From assembly GCF_000633395.1 (NCBI RefSeq), contig NZ_AYMU01000009.1:1-64000 (forward strand): DNA of 64,000 nucleotides, written 5' to 3'. Made by a program: the position numbers and the translations under genes. The DNA is from Pseudomonas sp. PH1b (GTDB lineage Bacteria > Pseudomonadota > Gammaproteobacteria > Pseudomonadales > Pseudomonadaceae). A model generated the notes under the pieces. That model made no database searches, was not told the origin of the DNA, and was given only the letters and a program-made list of their open reading frames with translations. This document shows positions 30,789-40,002 of the stretch, one piece after another (position 1 is the first letter of the stretch; the number at the start of each line of letters is the position of its first letter).

Positions 30789-33353
30789 TCAGGCGAAGAC
30801 GATTTCGTCGTCCTGTACTGAAGCGGTGACCGTGGCTCCGGGCAGGAACCCACCGGAGAGGATCATCTGCGCCAACGGGTTCTCGATCCAGCGCTGAATC
30901 GCCCGTTTCAGCGGCCGAGCGCCATACACCGGGTCGTAACCCACGGCGATCAGCTTGTCCAAGGCCTCGTCGCTCAGTTCCAGGCTCAGCTCGCGCTCCG
31001 CCAGACGACTGCGCAGGCGACCCAACTGGATCTGGGTGATGCCGGCGATCTGATCCCGGGCCAGAGGCTCGAAGATCACCACTTCGTCGACCCGGTTGAT
31101 GAACTCCGGCCGGAAGTGGGTGGACACCGCGTCCATCACCGCTGCCCGTTGTGCCTCGCGATCCCCTACCAGCTCCTGGATCTGCGCCGAGCCCAGGTTG
31201 GAGGTCATGACGATCACCGTGTTGCGGAAATCCACGGTGCGCCCGTGGCTGTCCGTCAGCCGGCCATCTTCCAGAACCTGCAGCAGGATGTTGAACACAT
31301 CCGGGTGCGCCTTCTCGACTTCGTCCAGGAGGATCACCGAGTACGGCTTGCGACGCACGGCTTCGGTCAGGTAGCCGCCCTCTTCATAACCGACATAGCC
31401 TGGTGGCGCACCGATCAGACGAGCCACGGAATGTTTCTCCATGAACTCGGACATGTCGATCCGCACCATGGCCTCTTCGGTATCGAAGAGGAATTCCGCC
31501 AGGGCCTTGCACAGCTCGGTCTTACCCACGCCGGTCGGGCCGAGGAACATGAACGAACCGCTGGGCCGGTTCGGGTCGGACAACCCGGCCCGGGAACGGC
31601 GCACAGCGTTGGCCACCGCCACCACGGCTTCGTTCTGGCCAATCACCCGCTCGTGCAGCAGGCTTTCCATCTTCAACAGCTTGTCGCGCTCGCCTTCGAG
31701 CATTTTCGACACCGGGATGCCGGTCCACTTGGACACCACTTCGGCAATCTCTTCCTCGGTGACCTTGCTGCGCAGCAACTGGTTCTCGCTGTGGCCGTGC
31801 TGGTCGACCATCTGCAGGCTGCGCTCCAGATCGGGGATGACCCCGTACTGCAGCTCGGCCATGCGATTGAGGTCGCCCTTACGCCGCGCGGATTCCAGCT
31901 CCTGCCGCGACTGCTCGATCTTCTGCTGGATCTGCGCAGAACCCTGCACTTCGGCTTTTTCCGAGGTCCAGATTTCTTCCAGGTCAGCGTACTCACGCTC
32001 CAGGCGCACAATCTCTTCCTGGAGTTTCTCCAGGCGCTTGAGTGCCGCCTCGTCATCCTCTTTCTTCAGTGCCTGAGATTCGACCTTCAGTTGAATCAGA
32101 CGCCGCTCCAGGCGATCCAGCACTTCCGGCTTGGAGTCGATCTCCATGCGGATGCGGCTGGCGGCCTCGTCGATCAGGTCGATGGCCTTGTCCGGCAATT
32201 GCCGGTCAGTGATGTAGCGATGGCTGAGCTTGGCAGCAGCAATGATCGCGCCATCAGTGATCGCCACCTTGTGGTGCACCTCGTAACGCTCTTTGAGGCC
32301 ACGCAGGATCGCGATGGTGTCTTCTTCGCTGGGCTCGTCCACCAGCACTTTCTGGAAGCGCCGCTCGAGGGCCGCGTCCTTCTCTATATATTGGCGGTAC
32401 TCGTTGAGCGTGGTGGCACCGACGCAGTGCAACTCGCCACGGGCCAGGGCCGGCTTGAGCATGTTGCCTGCATCCATCGAGCCTTCGCCCTTGCCGGCGC
32501 CGACCATGGTGTGCAGCTCGTCGATGAACAGAATGATCTGCCCTTCCTGTTTCGACAGCTCGTTGAGCAGAGACTTCAGACGCTCTTCGAACTCACCACG
32601 GTATTTGGCACCGGCAATCAATGCCCCCATGTCCAGGGACAGCAGGCGCTTGCCTTTCAGGCCATCGGGCACTTCACCGTTGATGATCCGCTGGGCCAAG
32701 CCTTCGGCGATGGCGGTCTTACCCACGCCAGGCTCACCGATCAGCACCGGATTGTTCTTGGTCCGGCGTTGCAGCACCTGGATGGTCCGACGGATTTCGT
32801 CGTCACGGCCAATCACCGGATCAAGCTTGCCGTCTTCGGCGCGCTTGGTCAGGTCGACGGTGTACTTGTCCAGGGCCTGACGCGACTCTTCGACGTTGGC
32901 GTCATTCACCGCCTCGCCGCCGCGCAGGTTGTTGATGGCGTTTTCCAGGGCCTTCTTGCTCACGCCCTGGCCCAGCAGCAATTTGCCGAGCTTGCTGTTT
33001 TCATCCATGGCCGCCAGCAACACCAGTTCGCTGGAGATGAACTGGTCACCTTTCTGCTGCGCCAGGCGATCGGCCTGGTTGAGCAGGCGTGCCAGGTCCT
33101 GGGACATGTTCACGTCGCCAGTGGGGTTCTGGATTTTCGGCAATTGGTCGAGCTCTTTGCTCAACTCCTTGCGCAGGCTGTTGACGTCAAAGCCCACTTG
33201 CATCAGCAAGGGCTTGATCGAGCCACCCTGCTGTTCCAGCAGCGCCTGCATCAGGTGTGCAGGTTCAATGGCCGGATGATCAAGACCAACCGCCAGAGAT
33301 TGAGAATCGGATAAGGCCAGCTGTAACTTGCTGGTTAATCGGTCTATACGCAT
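30789..33353 (-). CDS. clpB: ATP-dependent disaggregase ClpB
   Basis: An 854-residue Hsp100 chaperone that extracts proteins from aggregates together with DnaK. In order: N-terminal Clp_N repeats (1-150), first AAA+ module with Walker A GEPGVGKT (about residue 204), the coiled-coil middle domain (about 405-525, rich in Glu/Lys/Arg), second AAA+ module with GPTGVGKT (about 605) and Walker B VILLDEVEKAHPD, and a C-terminal small domain. Full length. AAGGA lies nine bases before the ATG. A heat-shock-type promoter lies 70-100 bp upstream and a strong terminator follows. Confidence 0.97.
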   Translation of the reverse strand: MRIDRLTSKLQLALSDSQSLAVGLDHPAIEPAHLMQALLEQQGGSIKPLLMQVGFDVNSLRKELSKELDQLPKIQNPTGDVNMSQDLARLLNQADRLAQQKGDQFISSELVLLAAMDENSKLGKLLLGQGVSKKALENAINNLRGGEAVNDANVEESRQALDKYTVDLTKRAEDGKLDPVIGRDDEIRRTIQVLQRRTKNNPVLIGEPGVGKTAIAEGLAQRIINGEVPDGLKGKRLLSLDMGALIAGAKYRGEFEERLKSLLNELSKQEGQIILFIDELHTMVGAGKGEGSMDAGNMLKPALARGELHCVGATTLNEYRQYIEKDAALERRFQKVLVDEPSEEDTIAILRGLKERYEVHHKVAITDGAIIAAAKLSHRYITDRQLPDKAIDLIDEAASRIRMEIDSKPEVLDRLERRLIQLKVESQALKKEDDEAALKRLEKLQEEIVRLEREYADLEEIWTSEKAEVQGSAQIQQKIEQSRQELESARRKGDLNRMAELQYGVIPDLERSLQMVDQHGHSENQLLRSKVTEEEIAEVVSKWTGIPVSKMLEGERDKLLKMESLLHERVIGQNEAVVAVANAVRRSRAGLSDPNRPSGSFMFLGPTGVGKTELCKALAEFLFDTEEAMVRIDMSEFMEKHSVARLIGAPPGYVGYEEGGYLTEAVRRKPYSVILLDEVEKAHPDVFNILLQVLEDGRLTDSHGRTVDFRNTVIVMTSNLGSAQIQELVGDREAQRAAVMDAVSTHFRPEFINRVDEVVIFEPLARDQIAGITQIQLGRLRSRLAERELSLELSDEALDKLIAVGYDPVYGARPLKRAIQRWIENPLAQMILSGGFLPGATVTASVQDDEIVFA

Positions 33354-33425
33354 TAGTCACCTTCCTTTTGAGCAGGCCGGAGCGATGGACACACCTAAAT
33401 AGAGAAACCTGCCAGATGCTTCTCT

Positions 33426-33453
33426 AGATGCGGTCGATTCTGGGAGATTCAAG
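33426..33453 (-). promoter_or_regulatory. Sigma-32 heat-shock promoter of clpB
   Basis: On the minus strand CTTGAA, 14 bases, CCGCATCT matches the RpoH consensus CTTGAA-N13/14-CCCCATNT with one mismatch in the -10 element. It lies between pgeF and clpB and gives clpB its own heat-inducible start. Confidence 0.8.
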
Positions 33454-33483
33454 CACCAGTTGCTTGACACAGGTCAGATGAGT

Positions 33484-34209
33484 CTAGCGCTCAAGCCAGA
33501 TAAGGGAGGCAAAGCGCCCCGTGCGCGGGCTGCGCCGATAGGAAAAGAAGCGCGGATCGCTCACCGTGCAGTAGCCGCCGCCATAGACCGCAGTCACCCC
33601 GCGGGCGGCCAGGCGCAGGCGCGCCAACTGATAGATGTCAGCCATGAAACGCCCGGGATTGCTGCTCGGCACAAAGGCCTGTTCGGCGGCCGGCAGTTGG
33701 CCGACGAAGGCTTCACGCACCTCGGCCCCCACTTCAAAGCGCTCGGGCCCAATGGCCGGCCCCAGCCACACCAGGACCTCGGCGGGAGGTGTATCCAGGC
33801 TGTCGAGGGTGGCCTCCAGCACGCCCGCCGCCAACCCGCGCCAACCAGCATGGGCAGCAGCGACTCGGGTACCGGCACGATTGCAGAACAGTGCCGGCAG
33901 GCAGTCGGCGGTCATTACCGCACACGCCACGCCCGGGGTGGCGGTCCAACTGGCATCTGCTGTAGCGACTGTGGAGGGATCGGCATGGGCCACGGCAATT
34001 CCGTGGACCTGCTGCAACCAGGCCGGGGTGATGGCGAAATGCTCGGTCAGGCGCCGACGGTTCTCGGCCACCGCTTGCGGATCGTCTTCAACATGGTCAC
34101 CCAGGTTGAGGCTATCGAACGGCGCCAGGCTGACGCCGCCCGTTCGGGTGGTGACACAGGCCTTGACCCCGGCCGGCGCGGGCCAGTCTGGAGTCAGCCA
34201 GTCATTCAT
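33484..34209 (-). CDS. pgeF: Peptidoglycan editing factor PgeF (YfiH family)
   Basis: A 241-residue protein of the multicopper-oxidase-like YfiH/LACC family. The metal/active-site residues are visible: His in QQVHGIAV, Cys in MTADCLPAL and His in AAAHAGWRG. In E. coli PgeF removes wrongly incorporated L-Ser from cell-wall precursors; related proteins act on purine nucleosides. Its ATG overlaps the rluD stop (ATGA), an rluD-pgeF pairing conserved in gammaproteobacteria. Confidence 0.92.
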   Translation of the reverse strand: MNDWLTPDWPAPAGVKACVTTRTGGVSLAPFDSLNLGDHVEDDPQAVAENRRRLTEHFAITPAWLQQVHGIAVAHADPSTVATADASWTATPGVACAVMTADCLPALFCNRAGTRVAAAHAGWRGLAAGVLEATLDSLDTPPAEVLVWLGPAIGPERFEVGAEVREAFVGQLPAAEQAFVPSSNPGRFMADIYQLARLRLAARGVTAVYGGGYCTVSDPRFFSYRRSPRTGRFASLIWLER

Positions 34210-35168
34210 CCGATAAACGCCTCACGGTCCTGCTTGAGCAACGACAGCAGCCAGACGAAATCGTCTGGCTGCGGCGATTCCCAGCTCATGCGGATACCGG
34301 TGGTCGGATGATCCAGCTCCAGGAAGCGTGCATGCAGCGCCTGGCGCGGGAAGTTCTTCAACGACTCGACCATGGTCTGGCTGGCCGCCGGCGGAATGCG
34401 GAAACGACCGCCGTATGCCGGGTCGCCCACCAACGGGAAGTTGATGTGGGCCATGTGCACCCGGATCTGGTGGGTACGGCCGGTTTCCAGCTTGACCCGC
34501 ACATGGGTATGGGAACGGAAGCGCTCCAGCACCCGATAGTGGCTGACAGCCTGCTTGCCACCTTCCATCACCGCCATGCGCTGGCGCTGCTGGCCGTGAC
34601 GACCGATCGGGGCATTGATCTTGCCCCCGGCGGTCACTACGCCAATCACGATGCACTCGTAGATGCGGCTGACGCTGCGGCTCTGCAGCTGGGCTACCAG
34701 TTGGGTCTGCGCCTGAATGGTCTTGGCCACCACCATCAAACCGGTGGTGTCCTTGTCCAGACGGTGGACGATGCCAGCCCGCGGTACATTGACGATGTCG
34801 GGGACATGGTGCAGCAGGGCGTTGAGCAAGGTGCCATCGGCGTGGCCGGCAGCCGGGTGCACCACCAGGCCCGCAGGCTTGTTGATCACCAGGATCTCAT
34901 CGTCCTCGTAGACGATGTCCAGCTCGATGTCCTGGGCGATCCACTCGCCCTGGGCCTCCTGCTCGGCAGTCAGTTCGAGAATGGCGCCGCCGTGGACGAT
35001 GTCTCGCGGGCGAATGACCGCCCCGTCCACCGTCAGGCGGCCGTCCTTGATCCAGGCGGAAAGGCGCGAGCGCGAATGCTCAGCGAATAGTTGGGCGGCG
35101 ACTTGATCGAGGCGTTGACCGCCCAGTTCGGACGGCACCTCTGCGCGAAGTTCAATTTTATCGGACAT
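34206..35168 (-). CDS. rluD: 23S rRNA pseudouridine synthase RluD
   Basis: A 320-residue enzyme forming pseudouridines 1911, 1915 and 1917 in helix 69 of 23S rRNA. An S4-like RNA-binding domain comes first (GQRLDQVAAQLFAEHSRSRLSAWIKDGRLTVDG). The catalytic domain follows with GIVHRLDKDTTGLMVVAK (catalytic Asp). ATG at 35168 (MSDKIELRAEVP) matches the family start; in-frame extension upstream is unsupported. It is divergent from bamD. Confidence 0.95.
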   Translation of the reverse strand: MSDKIELRAEVPSELGGQRLDQVAAQLFAEHSRSRLSAWIKDGRLTVDGAVIRPRDIVHGGAILELTAEQEAQGEWIAQDIELDIVYEDDEILVINKPAGLVVHPAAGHADGTLLNALLHHVPDIVNVPRAGIVHRLDKDTTGLMVVAKTIQAQTQLVAQLQSRSVSRIYECIVIGVVTAGGKINAPIGRHGQQRQRMAVMEGGKQAVSHYRVLERFRSHTHVRVKLETGRTHQIRVHMAHINFPLVGDPAYGGRFRIPPAASQTMVESLKNFPRQALHARFLELDHPTTGIRMSWESPQPDDFVWLLSLLKQDREAFIG

Positions 35169-35194
35169 GCTCGGACTGGGCGTCGGCACAGCCT

Positions 35195-35224
35195 TTGGTT
35201 TCGGCTGCGCGCTTGTGGTTAAAT
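35195..35224 (+). promoter_or_regulatory. Possible bamD promoter
   Basis: TTGGTT (35195-35200), 18-base spacer and TTAAAT (35219-35224), about 95 bp before bamD. It matches the sigma-70 consensus only moderately. Confidence 0.35.
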
Positions 35225-35318
35225 ACGGCGTCTTTTGCCCCGAGGCTTTCAACGGGGCGCTCATCATAACAGGACGGCCCCGCCCAAGACAGCGGCCGTC
35301 ATAGGGACGCAAGCCGCC

Positions 35319-36341
35319 ATGCAAGTGAAACACCTGCTGCTGATCGCCATCCTCGCACTGACCGCTGCTTGCTCATCGAAGGAAGTCGTTGACGAAAACC
35401 TGAGCGAAGTCGAGTTGTACCAGCAGGCGCAGACCGACCTGGACAACCACAGCTATACCAGCGCCACTGCCAAGCTCAAGGCCCTGGAATCGCGCTATCC
35501 CTTTGGTCGCTACGCCGATCAGGCACAGCTCGAGCTGATCTATGCCAACTACAAGAACGCCGAGCCGGAAGCTGCCAAGTCCGCCGCCGAGCGCTTCATT
35601 CGCCTGCACCCCCAGCATCCGAACGTGGACTACGCCTATTACCTCAAGGGCCTGACCTCGTTCGACCAGGACGTCGGCCTGCTGGCGCGTTTCCTGCCAC
35701 TGGACATGACCAAGCGTGACCCGGGCGCGGCCCGTGACTCCTACAACGAGTTCGCCCAGCTCACCAGCCGCTTCCCCAATAGCCGCTACGCGCCAGACGC
35801 CAAGCAGCGCATGATCTACCTGCGCAACCTGCTGGCGGCCTACGAAATCCACGTGGCCGACTATTACCTGACCCGCCAGGCCTATGTCGCTGCCGCCAAC
35901 CGTGGCCGCTATGTCGTGGAAAACTTCCAGGAAACCCCTTCCGTGGGTGACGGCCTGGCGGTGATGACCGAGGCCTACCAGCGTCTGCACCTGGACGAGT
36001 TGGCCGCCACCAGCCTGGAAACCCTGAAACTCAACTACCCGAACCACCCAAGCCTGGTGGACGGTCAGTTCGTGCCAAGCGTGGCCGAGGCGGACAACCG
36101 CTCCTGGCTGAGCAAGGCCACCTTGGGCCTGATCGAATCCCGTCCACCGCTGCCGCCGGGAGAAACCCGCGCCAACCAGGACGTGATGAAGCAATACCAG
36201 GATGCCAAGGATGCGATTCCCTCGGAGCTCAAGCCTAAAGACAGCAATGGCGACGCCATCGAAGAGGAAGAACACGAAGCTGCCGGCAACAACAGCGACC
36301 GCTCCTGGTTCAGCTACATGACCTTCGGCGTGTTCGACTGA
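35319..36341 (+). CDS. bamD: Outer membrane assembly lipoprotein BamD
   Basis: A 340-residue lipoprotein of the BAM complex, which folds beta-barrel proteins into the outer membrane. Signal peptide with lipobox LTAAC (Cys18). TPR-type repeats follow (ELYQQAQTDLDNHSYTSATAKLKALESRYPFGRYADQAQLELIYANYK...). The acidic C-terminal tail (EEEEHEAAGNN) is longer than in E. coli BamD, as is usual in pseudomonads. ATG at 35319 is fixed by the signal peptide. A strong terminator follows. Confidence 0.95.
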   Translation: MQVKHLLLIAILALTAACSSKEVVDENLSEVELYQQAQTDLDNHSYTSATAKLKALESRYPFGRYADQAQLELIYANYKNAEPEAAKSAAERFIRLHPQHPNVDYAYYLKGLTSFDQDVGLLARFLPLDMTKRDPGAARDSYNEFAQLTSRFPNSRYAPDAKQRMIYLRNLLAAYEIHVADYYLTRQAYVAAANRGRYVVENFQETPSVGDGLAVMTEAYQRLHLDELAATSLETLKLNYPNHPSLVDGQFVPSVAEADNRSWLSKATLGLIESRPPLPPGETRANQDVMKQYQDAKDAIPSELKPKDSNGDAIEEEEHEAAGNNSDRSWFSYMTFGVFD

Positions 36342-36358
36342 TACCGACCGCAGGCATG

Positions 36359-36387
36359 AAAAAGGGAGACTTGAGGTCTCCCTTTTT
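36359..36387 (+). terminator. Terminator of bamD
   Basis: Stem AAAAAGGGAGAC / GTCTCCCTTTTT with a 5-base loop and a T run, 18 bp after the stop codon. Confidence 0.88.
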
Positions 36388-36469
36388 CATGCCTGGACCT
36401 TTCATGGGCCTGTGCGACCGACGGGCGCTTGGCTAAACTGCCGGATCTTTCACCACAAAGCTGGTTGCC

Positions 36470-36703
36470 ATGGTTCGTCTACTGTTCTGGATCGCTCTGA
36501 TTGCCGCTGCGGTATGGTTCTGGCGCAAGTTCAAGCGCCCTGCCTCGCCCCCCCGCACCTCCCACGAACCGGCCAGCACCCCCATGGTGCGCTGCGCCCA
36601 TTGTGGCGTGCACCTGCCGCAAGACCGGGCATTGGGCCTGTCACAGCAATGGTATTGCAGCCAGGCGCACTTGGAGCAAGGCCCGACCAACCAGGATCGC
36701 TGA
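36470..36703 (+). CDS. PP0621-family small zinc-ribbon-like membrane protein
   Basis: A 77-residue protein: one N-terminal transmembrane helix (LLFWIALIAAAVWFW), a basic/proline-rich linker, and a cysteine cluster CAHCGVHLP...YCSQAH that could bind zinc. It matches the Pseudomonas PP0621 family of unknown function, commonly found between bamD and the pilS/pilR genes. Confidence 0.8.
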   Translation: MVRLLFWIALIAAAVWFWRKFKRPASPPRTSHEPASTPMVRCAHCGVHLPQDRALGLSQQWYCSQAHLEQGPTNQDR

Positions 36704-37090
36704 TGCCTGGGGCAAGGAACTCAAGGGTGAAAAACAGCGTCTGACACGGACCATCCACGGCCTTGGTCAGCGCATGAACCGGCTCGTCGCCCGTCTTCTC
36801 CCCTTGCCCTCCCCGCCACAGGACCTGTCCTGTGGTCCCGGGACACCTGAAAGACCATTCCTCGCGCACAATTGGCTACACAATAACCAGCACCGTCTAT
36901 ACGCCCCTCCATCATCGAACCGGCCAGCTTCGAGCCCGTGCGCAGCTGCTTCGCCCTGCCCCAACGGCACATGCAGGCGCCAATACCCGGGCCGCCCGCA
37001 GTACCTGGCGCCCAGCGCAATCGCCCCGGCGAGCCTAGACTTCAACTCTCGCGCACAAGACCGGCGTCGTTCCCCGCCGCTCATTCACGG
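36704..37090. other. Gap before pilR where pilS would be expected
   Basis: No sensor kinase or recognisable pilS remnant is found in these 387 bp in any frame. The one distinct element is a perfect 20-bp inverted repeat, CCACAGGAC-CT-GTCCTGTGG, at 36816-36835. Its role is unknown. Confidence 0.6.
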
Positions 37091-38434
37091 ATGAAGATTG
37101 CTGCCACCATGAATCCACTGCAGACGGTGCTGGTGGTCGATGAGGCCACGGAAATCCGCGCCCTAGTGGAAATCACCCTCGGCCGGATGCGCCTGCTCAC
37201 CCAGAGTGCACGCACCCTGCAGGAGGCCCGGGCGCGCCTGGCTCAGGAACGCTTCGATCTGTGCCTGACCGACCTGCAACTACCGGACGGCAGCGGGCTG
37301 GAGTTGCTGCAACACATCCGCCAGTGCCATCCCGGCCTGCCCGTGGCGGTGCTGAGCAGCAGCGCCAACGATGAAATCACCGCCAGCGCCCTGCAAGCCG
37401 GGGCCTGCGACCTGCTGCACAAACCTCTGGATCTCAAGCACCTGCGGGAACTGGTGGGCGATACCCTGAAACGACGGCCATGCTCCACGATCGCCCCACA
37501 ACTGCTGGGAAGCTCGCCCCCCATGGAGGCTCTGCGCCAGCATATCGACAAGCTGGCCCGCAGCCAGGCGGCGGTCTATATCAGCGGCGAGTCCGGCAGC
37601 GGCAAGGAGCGCGTGGCCCGTCTGCTCCACCAGCTGGGCCCCAGGGCCCGGCAGCCGTTCATTCCGGTCAACTGTGGCGCCATTCCTGGCGAACTGATGG
37701 AGAGCGAGTTCTTCGGGCACTGCAAAGGCAGCTTCAGCGGCGCCATCGCGGATCAGCCCGGGCTGTTCCAGGCGGCTCACGGGGGCACTCTGTTTCTCGA
37801 CGAGGTCGCCGACCTGCCCCTGGGCATGCAGGTAAAACTGCTGCGGGCACTGCAGGAAAAGTCGGTGCGCGCCGTGGGCAGCCAGCAGGAAAGAGCGGTC
37901 GACGTGCGGGTTCTGTCAGCCACCCACAAGGACCTGAAGCACGAGGTCGCGGCCGGACGTTTTCGCCAGGACCTCTATTACCGTTTGAACGTCATCGAAC
38001 TGCAGGTGCCGGCCTTGCGCGAACGCCGAGGAGACATCGGGATACTGGCGCGGCATATTCTCCAGCGCCTGGCCCGCGACAGCGGTGGCCCGGCTGTCCA
38101 ACTGCGCCCCGAAGCACTGCAAGCCCTGGAGCAATACGGATTTCCCGGCAACGTGCGGGAGCTGGAGAACCTGCTGGAGCGGGCCCAGACCCTCTGCGAA
38201 GGCCCCTGGATAGAGCGCGACGATCTGCATTTGCCAACGCCGGAAAGCGCCGGCACCAGCGCCTCGTCAACCGCCCCCAGGCTCGATCTGGCACTGCACC
38301 TGCAGCAGGTAGAGCGCCAGTTGCTGCTCCAGGCCCTGGAGCAGACCCGCTGGAACCGCACAGCGGCGGCTCAGCGCTTGAGCCTGTCGTTTCGTTCAAT
38401 GCGCTATCGCATGAAGAAGCTCGGGCTGGATTAG
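37091..38434 (+). CDS. pilR: PilR-family sigma-54-dependent response regulator
   Basis: A 447-residue NtrC-type activator. REC domain at about 10-125 (VVDEATEIRALVEITLGRMRL; acceptor Asp in CLTDLQLPDGSGL). AAA+ domain at about 145-375 with Walker A GESGSGKERVAR, Walker B GGTLFLDEVADLP and arginine-finger region. C-terminal Fis-type HTH. The sigma-54 contact loop reads GSFSGA instead of GAFTGA, and the first acidic pair reads DE rather than DD or DDE, so it is diverged. PilR activates pilA in P. aeruginosa; a matching promoter is present at 6152-6167. Its partner gene pilS is not adjacent. ATG at 37109 is an alternative start. Confidence 0.82.
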   Translation: MKIAATMNPLQTVLVVDEATEIRALVEITLGRMRLLTQSARTLQEARARLAQERFDLCLTDLQLPDGSGLELLQHIRQCHPGLPVAVLSSSANDEITASALQAGACDLLHKPLDLKHLRELVGDTLKRRPCSTIAPQLLGSSPPMEALRQHIDKLARSQAAVYISGESGSGKERVARLLHQLGPRARQPFIPVNCGAIPGELMESEFFGHCKGSFSGAIADQPGLFQAAHGGTLFLDEVADLPLGMQVKLLRALQEKSVRAVGSQQERAVDVRVLSATHKDLKHEVAAGRFRQDLYYRLNVIELQVPALRERRGDIGILARHILQRLARDSGGPAVQLRPEALQALEQYGFPGNVRELENLLERAQTLCEGPWIERDDLHLPTPESAGTSASSTAPRLDLALHLQQVERQLLLQALEQTRWNRTAAAQRLSLSFRSMRYRMKKLGLD

Positions 38435-39531
38435 AGCCGGCCCTCGGGCGCATAGGGCGCAGGGTCGATAATCGGCGGGCGCCCCAGCAGCAGGTCGCAA
38501 AACAGCTGGCAAGAAGCGGGCGCCAGTACCAGGCCGTTGCGGTAATGCCCGCAATTGAGCCACAGGCCGGAAAACCCCGGTACCGGCCCGATATAGGGAA
38601 TGCCTTCCGGAGAGCCCGGGCGCAAACCGGCCCAGTGCCCCACCACCTCGGCCTGGGCCAGGGCCGGAATCAGCTCCACGGCGGATGCCTTGAGGCTGTC
38701 CAGGGCCGACTCGGTCGGAGTCTTGTCGAACCCCTCATGCTCCAGGGTACTGCCCACCAGGATGTGACCATCGCGCCGGGGAATCGCATAGCGCCCCTTG
38801 GCCAAAACCATGCAGGAAAGGAAGTCGGCGGCGCATTTGTAGAGGATCATCTGCCCCTTGACCGGTTCCACCGGTAGCTCCAGCCCCAGACTGCCCAGCA
38901 ATTCGCCGCTCCAGGCGCCGGCACAGAGCACCACCTGATCGGCATGAATCTCGCCCAGCGAGCTGTGTACGCCGATGACTCGCTGACCGTCACGGATAAA
39001 ACCGCTGACCGTGCATTGCTCGTCAATATGCACATTGGGCAAGGCCATCAAGGCGGCCTTGAGGGATTTGACCAGTCGCGGATTGCGCACATTGGCCACG
39101 TCAGCCATGTAGATCGCCTGCTGGTAACCGCGCCCCAGCACCGGCACCGCATCATGCACGGCACAGATATCCACGCTACTCAGAGGGCGGCCTTCACGCT
39201 GCGCCCACTCCAGGGCCTGGGCCTGGTCCTCCAGGTCCAGCCAGTAGAGCCCGGTGGTATGCACCTCTGGATCAACCCCGGTGGCGCTGAACAGCTGCGC
39301 CGCCAGCTGTGGATAAAAATCCTGGGACCAATGGGCCAGGGCGGTGACCGCCGGGCTATAGCGCCATGGATAGAGAGGCGACACAATCCCGCCTCCCGCC
39401 CAGGACGACTCGCGTCCCAGCCCCGCGCGCTCCAGGAGCCGCACCTGCAGGCCCTGTGAGGCCAGATTGAAGGCGCTGAGCAGGCCGATGACCCCGCCGC
39501 CCACCACCAGCACTTGCTGTTGTTTAGCCAT
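38431..39531 (-). CDS. thiO: Glycine oxidase ThiO
   Basis: A 366-residue FAD-dependent amine oxidase (DAO family). It oxidises glycine to iminoglycine, used for the thiazole part of thiamine. FAD-binding VLVVGGGVIGLLSAFNLA lies at the N-terminus. GLGRESSWAGGGIVSPLYPWRY and a C-terminal GHWAGLRPGSPEGIPYIGP block complete the family pattern. ATG at 39531 is used; an upstream TTG would add four residues. Its last codon overlaps the end of pilR by 4 bp on the opposite strand. Confidence 0.9.
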   Translation of the reverse strand: MAKQQQVLVVGGGVIGLLSAFNLASQGLQVRLLERAGLGRESSWAGGGIVSPLYPWRYSPAVTALAHWSQDFYPQLAAQLFSATGVDPEVHTTGLYWLDLEDQAQALEWAQREGRPLSSVDICAVHDAVPVLGRGYQQAIYMADVANVRNPRLVKSLKAALMALPNVHIDEQCTVSGFIRDGQRVIGVHSSLGEIHADQVVLCAGAWSGELLGSLGLELPVEPVKGQMILYKCAADFLSCMVLAKGRYAIPRRDGHILVGSTLEHEGFDKTPTESALDSLKASAVELIPALAQAEVVGHWAGLRPGSPEGIPYIGPVPGFSGLWLNCGHYRNGLVLAPASCQLFCDLLLGRPPIIDPAPYAPEGRL

Positions 39532-39585
39532 AGTCCGATCCAATCATGAGAAAGACAGAGGGCGCCGCAGCCCCCAAACAGATAA

Positions 39586-39987
39586 TCAGCGCCCCCAGCA
39601 ATCCTTCGCCGTCACCCCTTCGGCCTGGCCGCTGACGTCAATGGCGCCGGTCTGGTCGAGGGTGAAGCTGCCGCACTTGTCAGCGGCCATCAGCCCATCG
39701 GCCTTCGGCGTCGCGGTCAGCGAGAAGCCTGTGTCGGTCAAGGTCGGGGTGATGCTGTAGTACTCGTTGCCGGCACTCAGGTCCGCAGCCCCGGTATAGA
39801 CCCCGGCCTTGGAGTAATGGCGCTCGAGCTGCTGGGCCTGCTCGGTGAGCAGCACTGCGATCTCGCTGCGATGGGGCTTCTTCAGGTATTCGGTGAGGCT
39901 GGGGAGGCTCAAGGTAAGGACCAGACCGATGATCGCAATCACGATCATGATTTCGATCAGGGTAAAACCTTGGTTGGATCTGCGCAT
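39586..39987 (-). CDS. pilE: Type IV minor pilin PilE
   Basis: A 133-residue prepilin: short basic leader MRRSNQG, cleavage before FTLIEIMIVIAIIGLVLTLSLPSLTEYLKK, then a small globular domain with a Cys pair (DKCGSF, KDCWGR) typical of PilE. Last gene of the fimU-pilE operon, 15 bp after pilY1. No pilY2 lies between, unlike in P. aeruginosa. ATG at 39987 is used; the open frame has a TTG six bases earlier. Confidence 0.88.
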   Translation of the reverse strand: MRRSNQGFTLIEIMIVIAIIGLVLTLSLPSLTEYLKKPHRSEIAVLLTEQAQQLERHYSKAGVYTGAADLSAGNEYYSITPTLTDTGFSLTATPKADGLMAADKCGSFTLDQTGAIDVSGQAEGVTAKDCWGR

Positions 39988-40002
39988 GGTCAAGAATCTC
40001 GC

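Noticed and set aside
31116..33314. 732-codon open frame on the plus strand over clpB
   Set aside because: Antisense shadow of a clear ClpB; no ribosome binding site or family motif.
36704..37090. Remnant of pilS
   Set aside because: No histidine kinase motif in any frame; frames are short and compositionally random.
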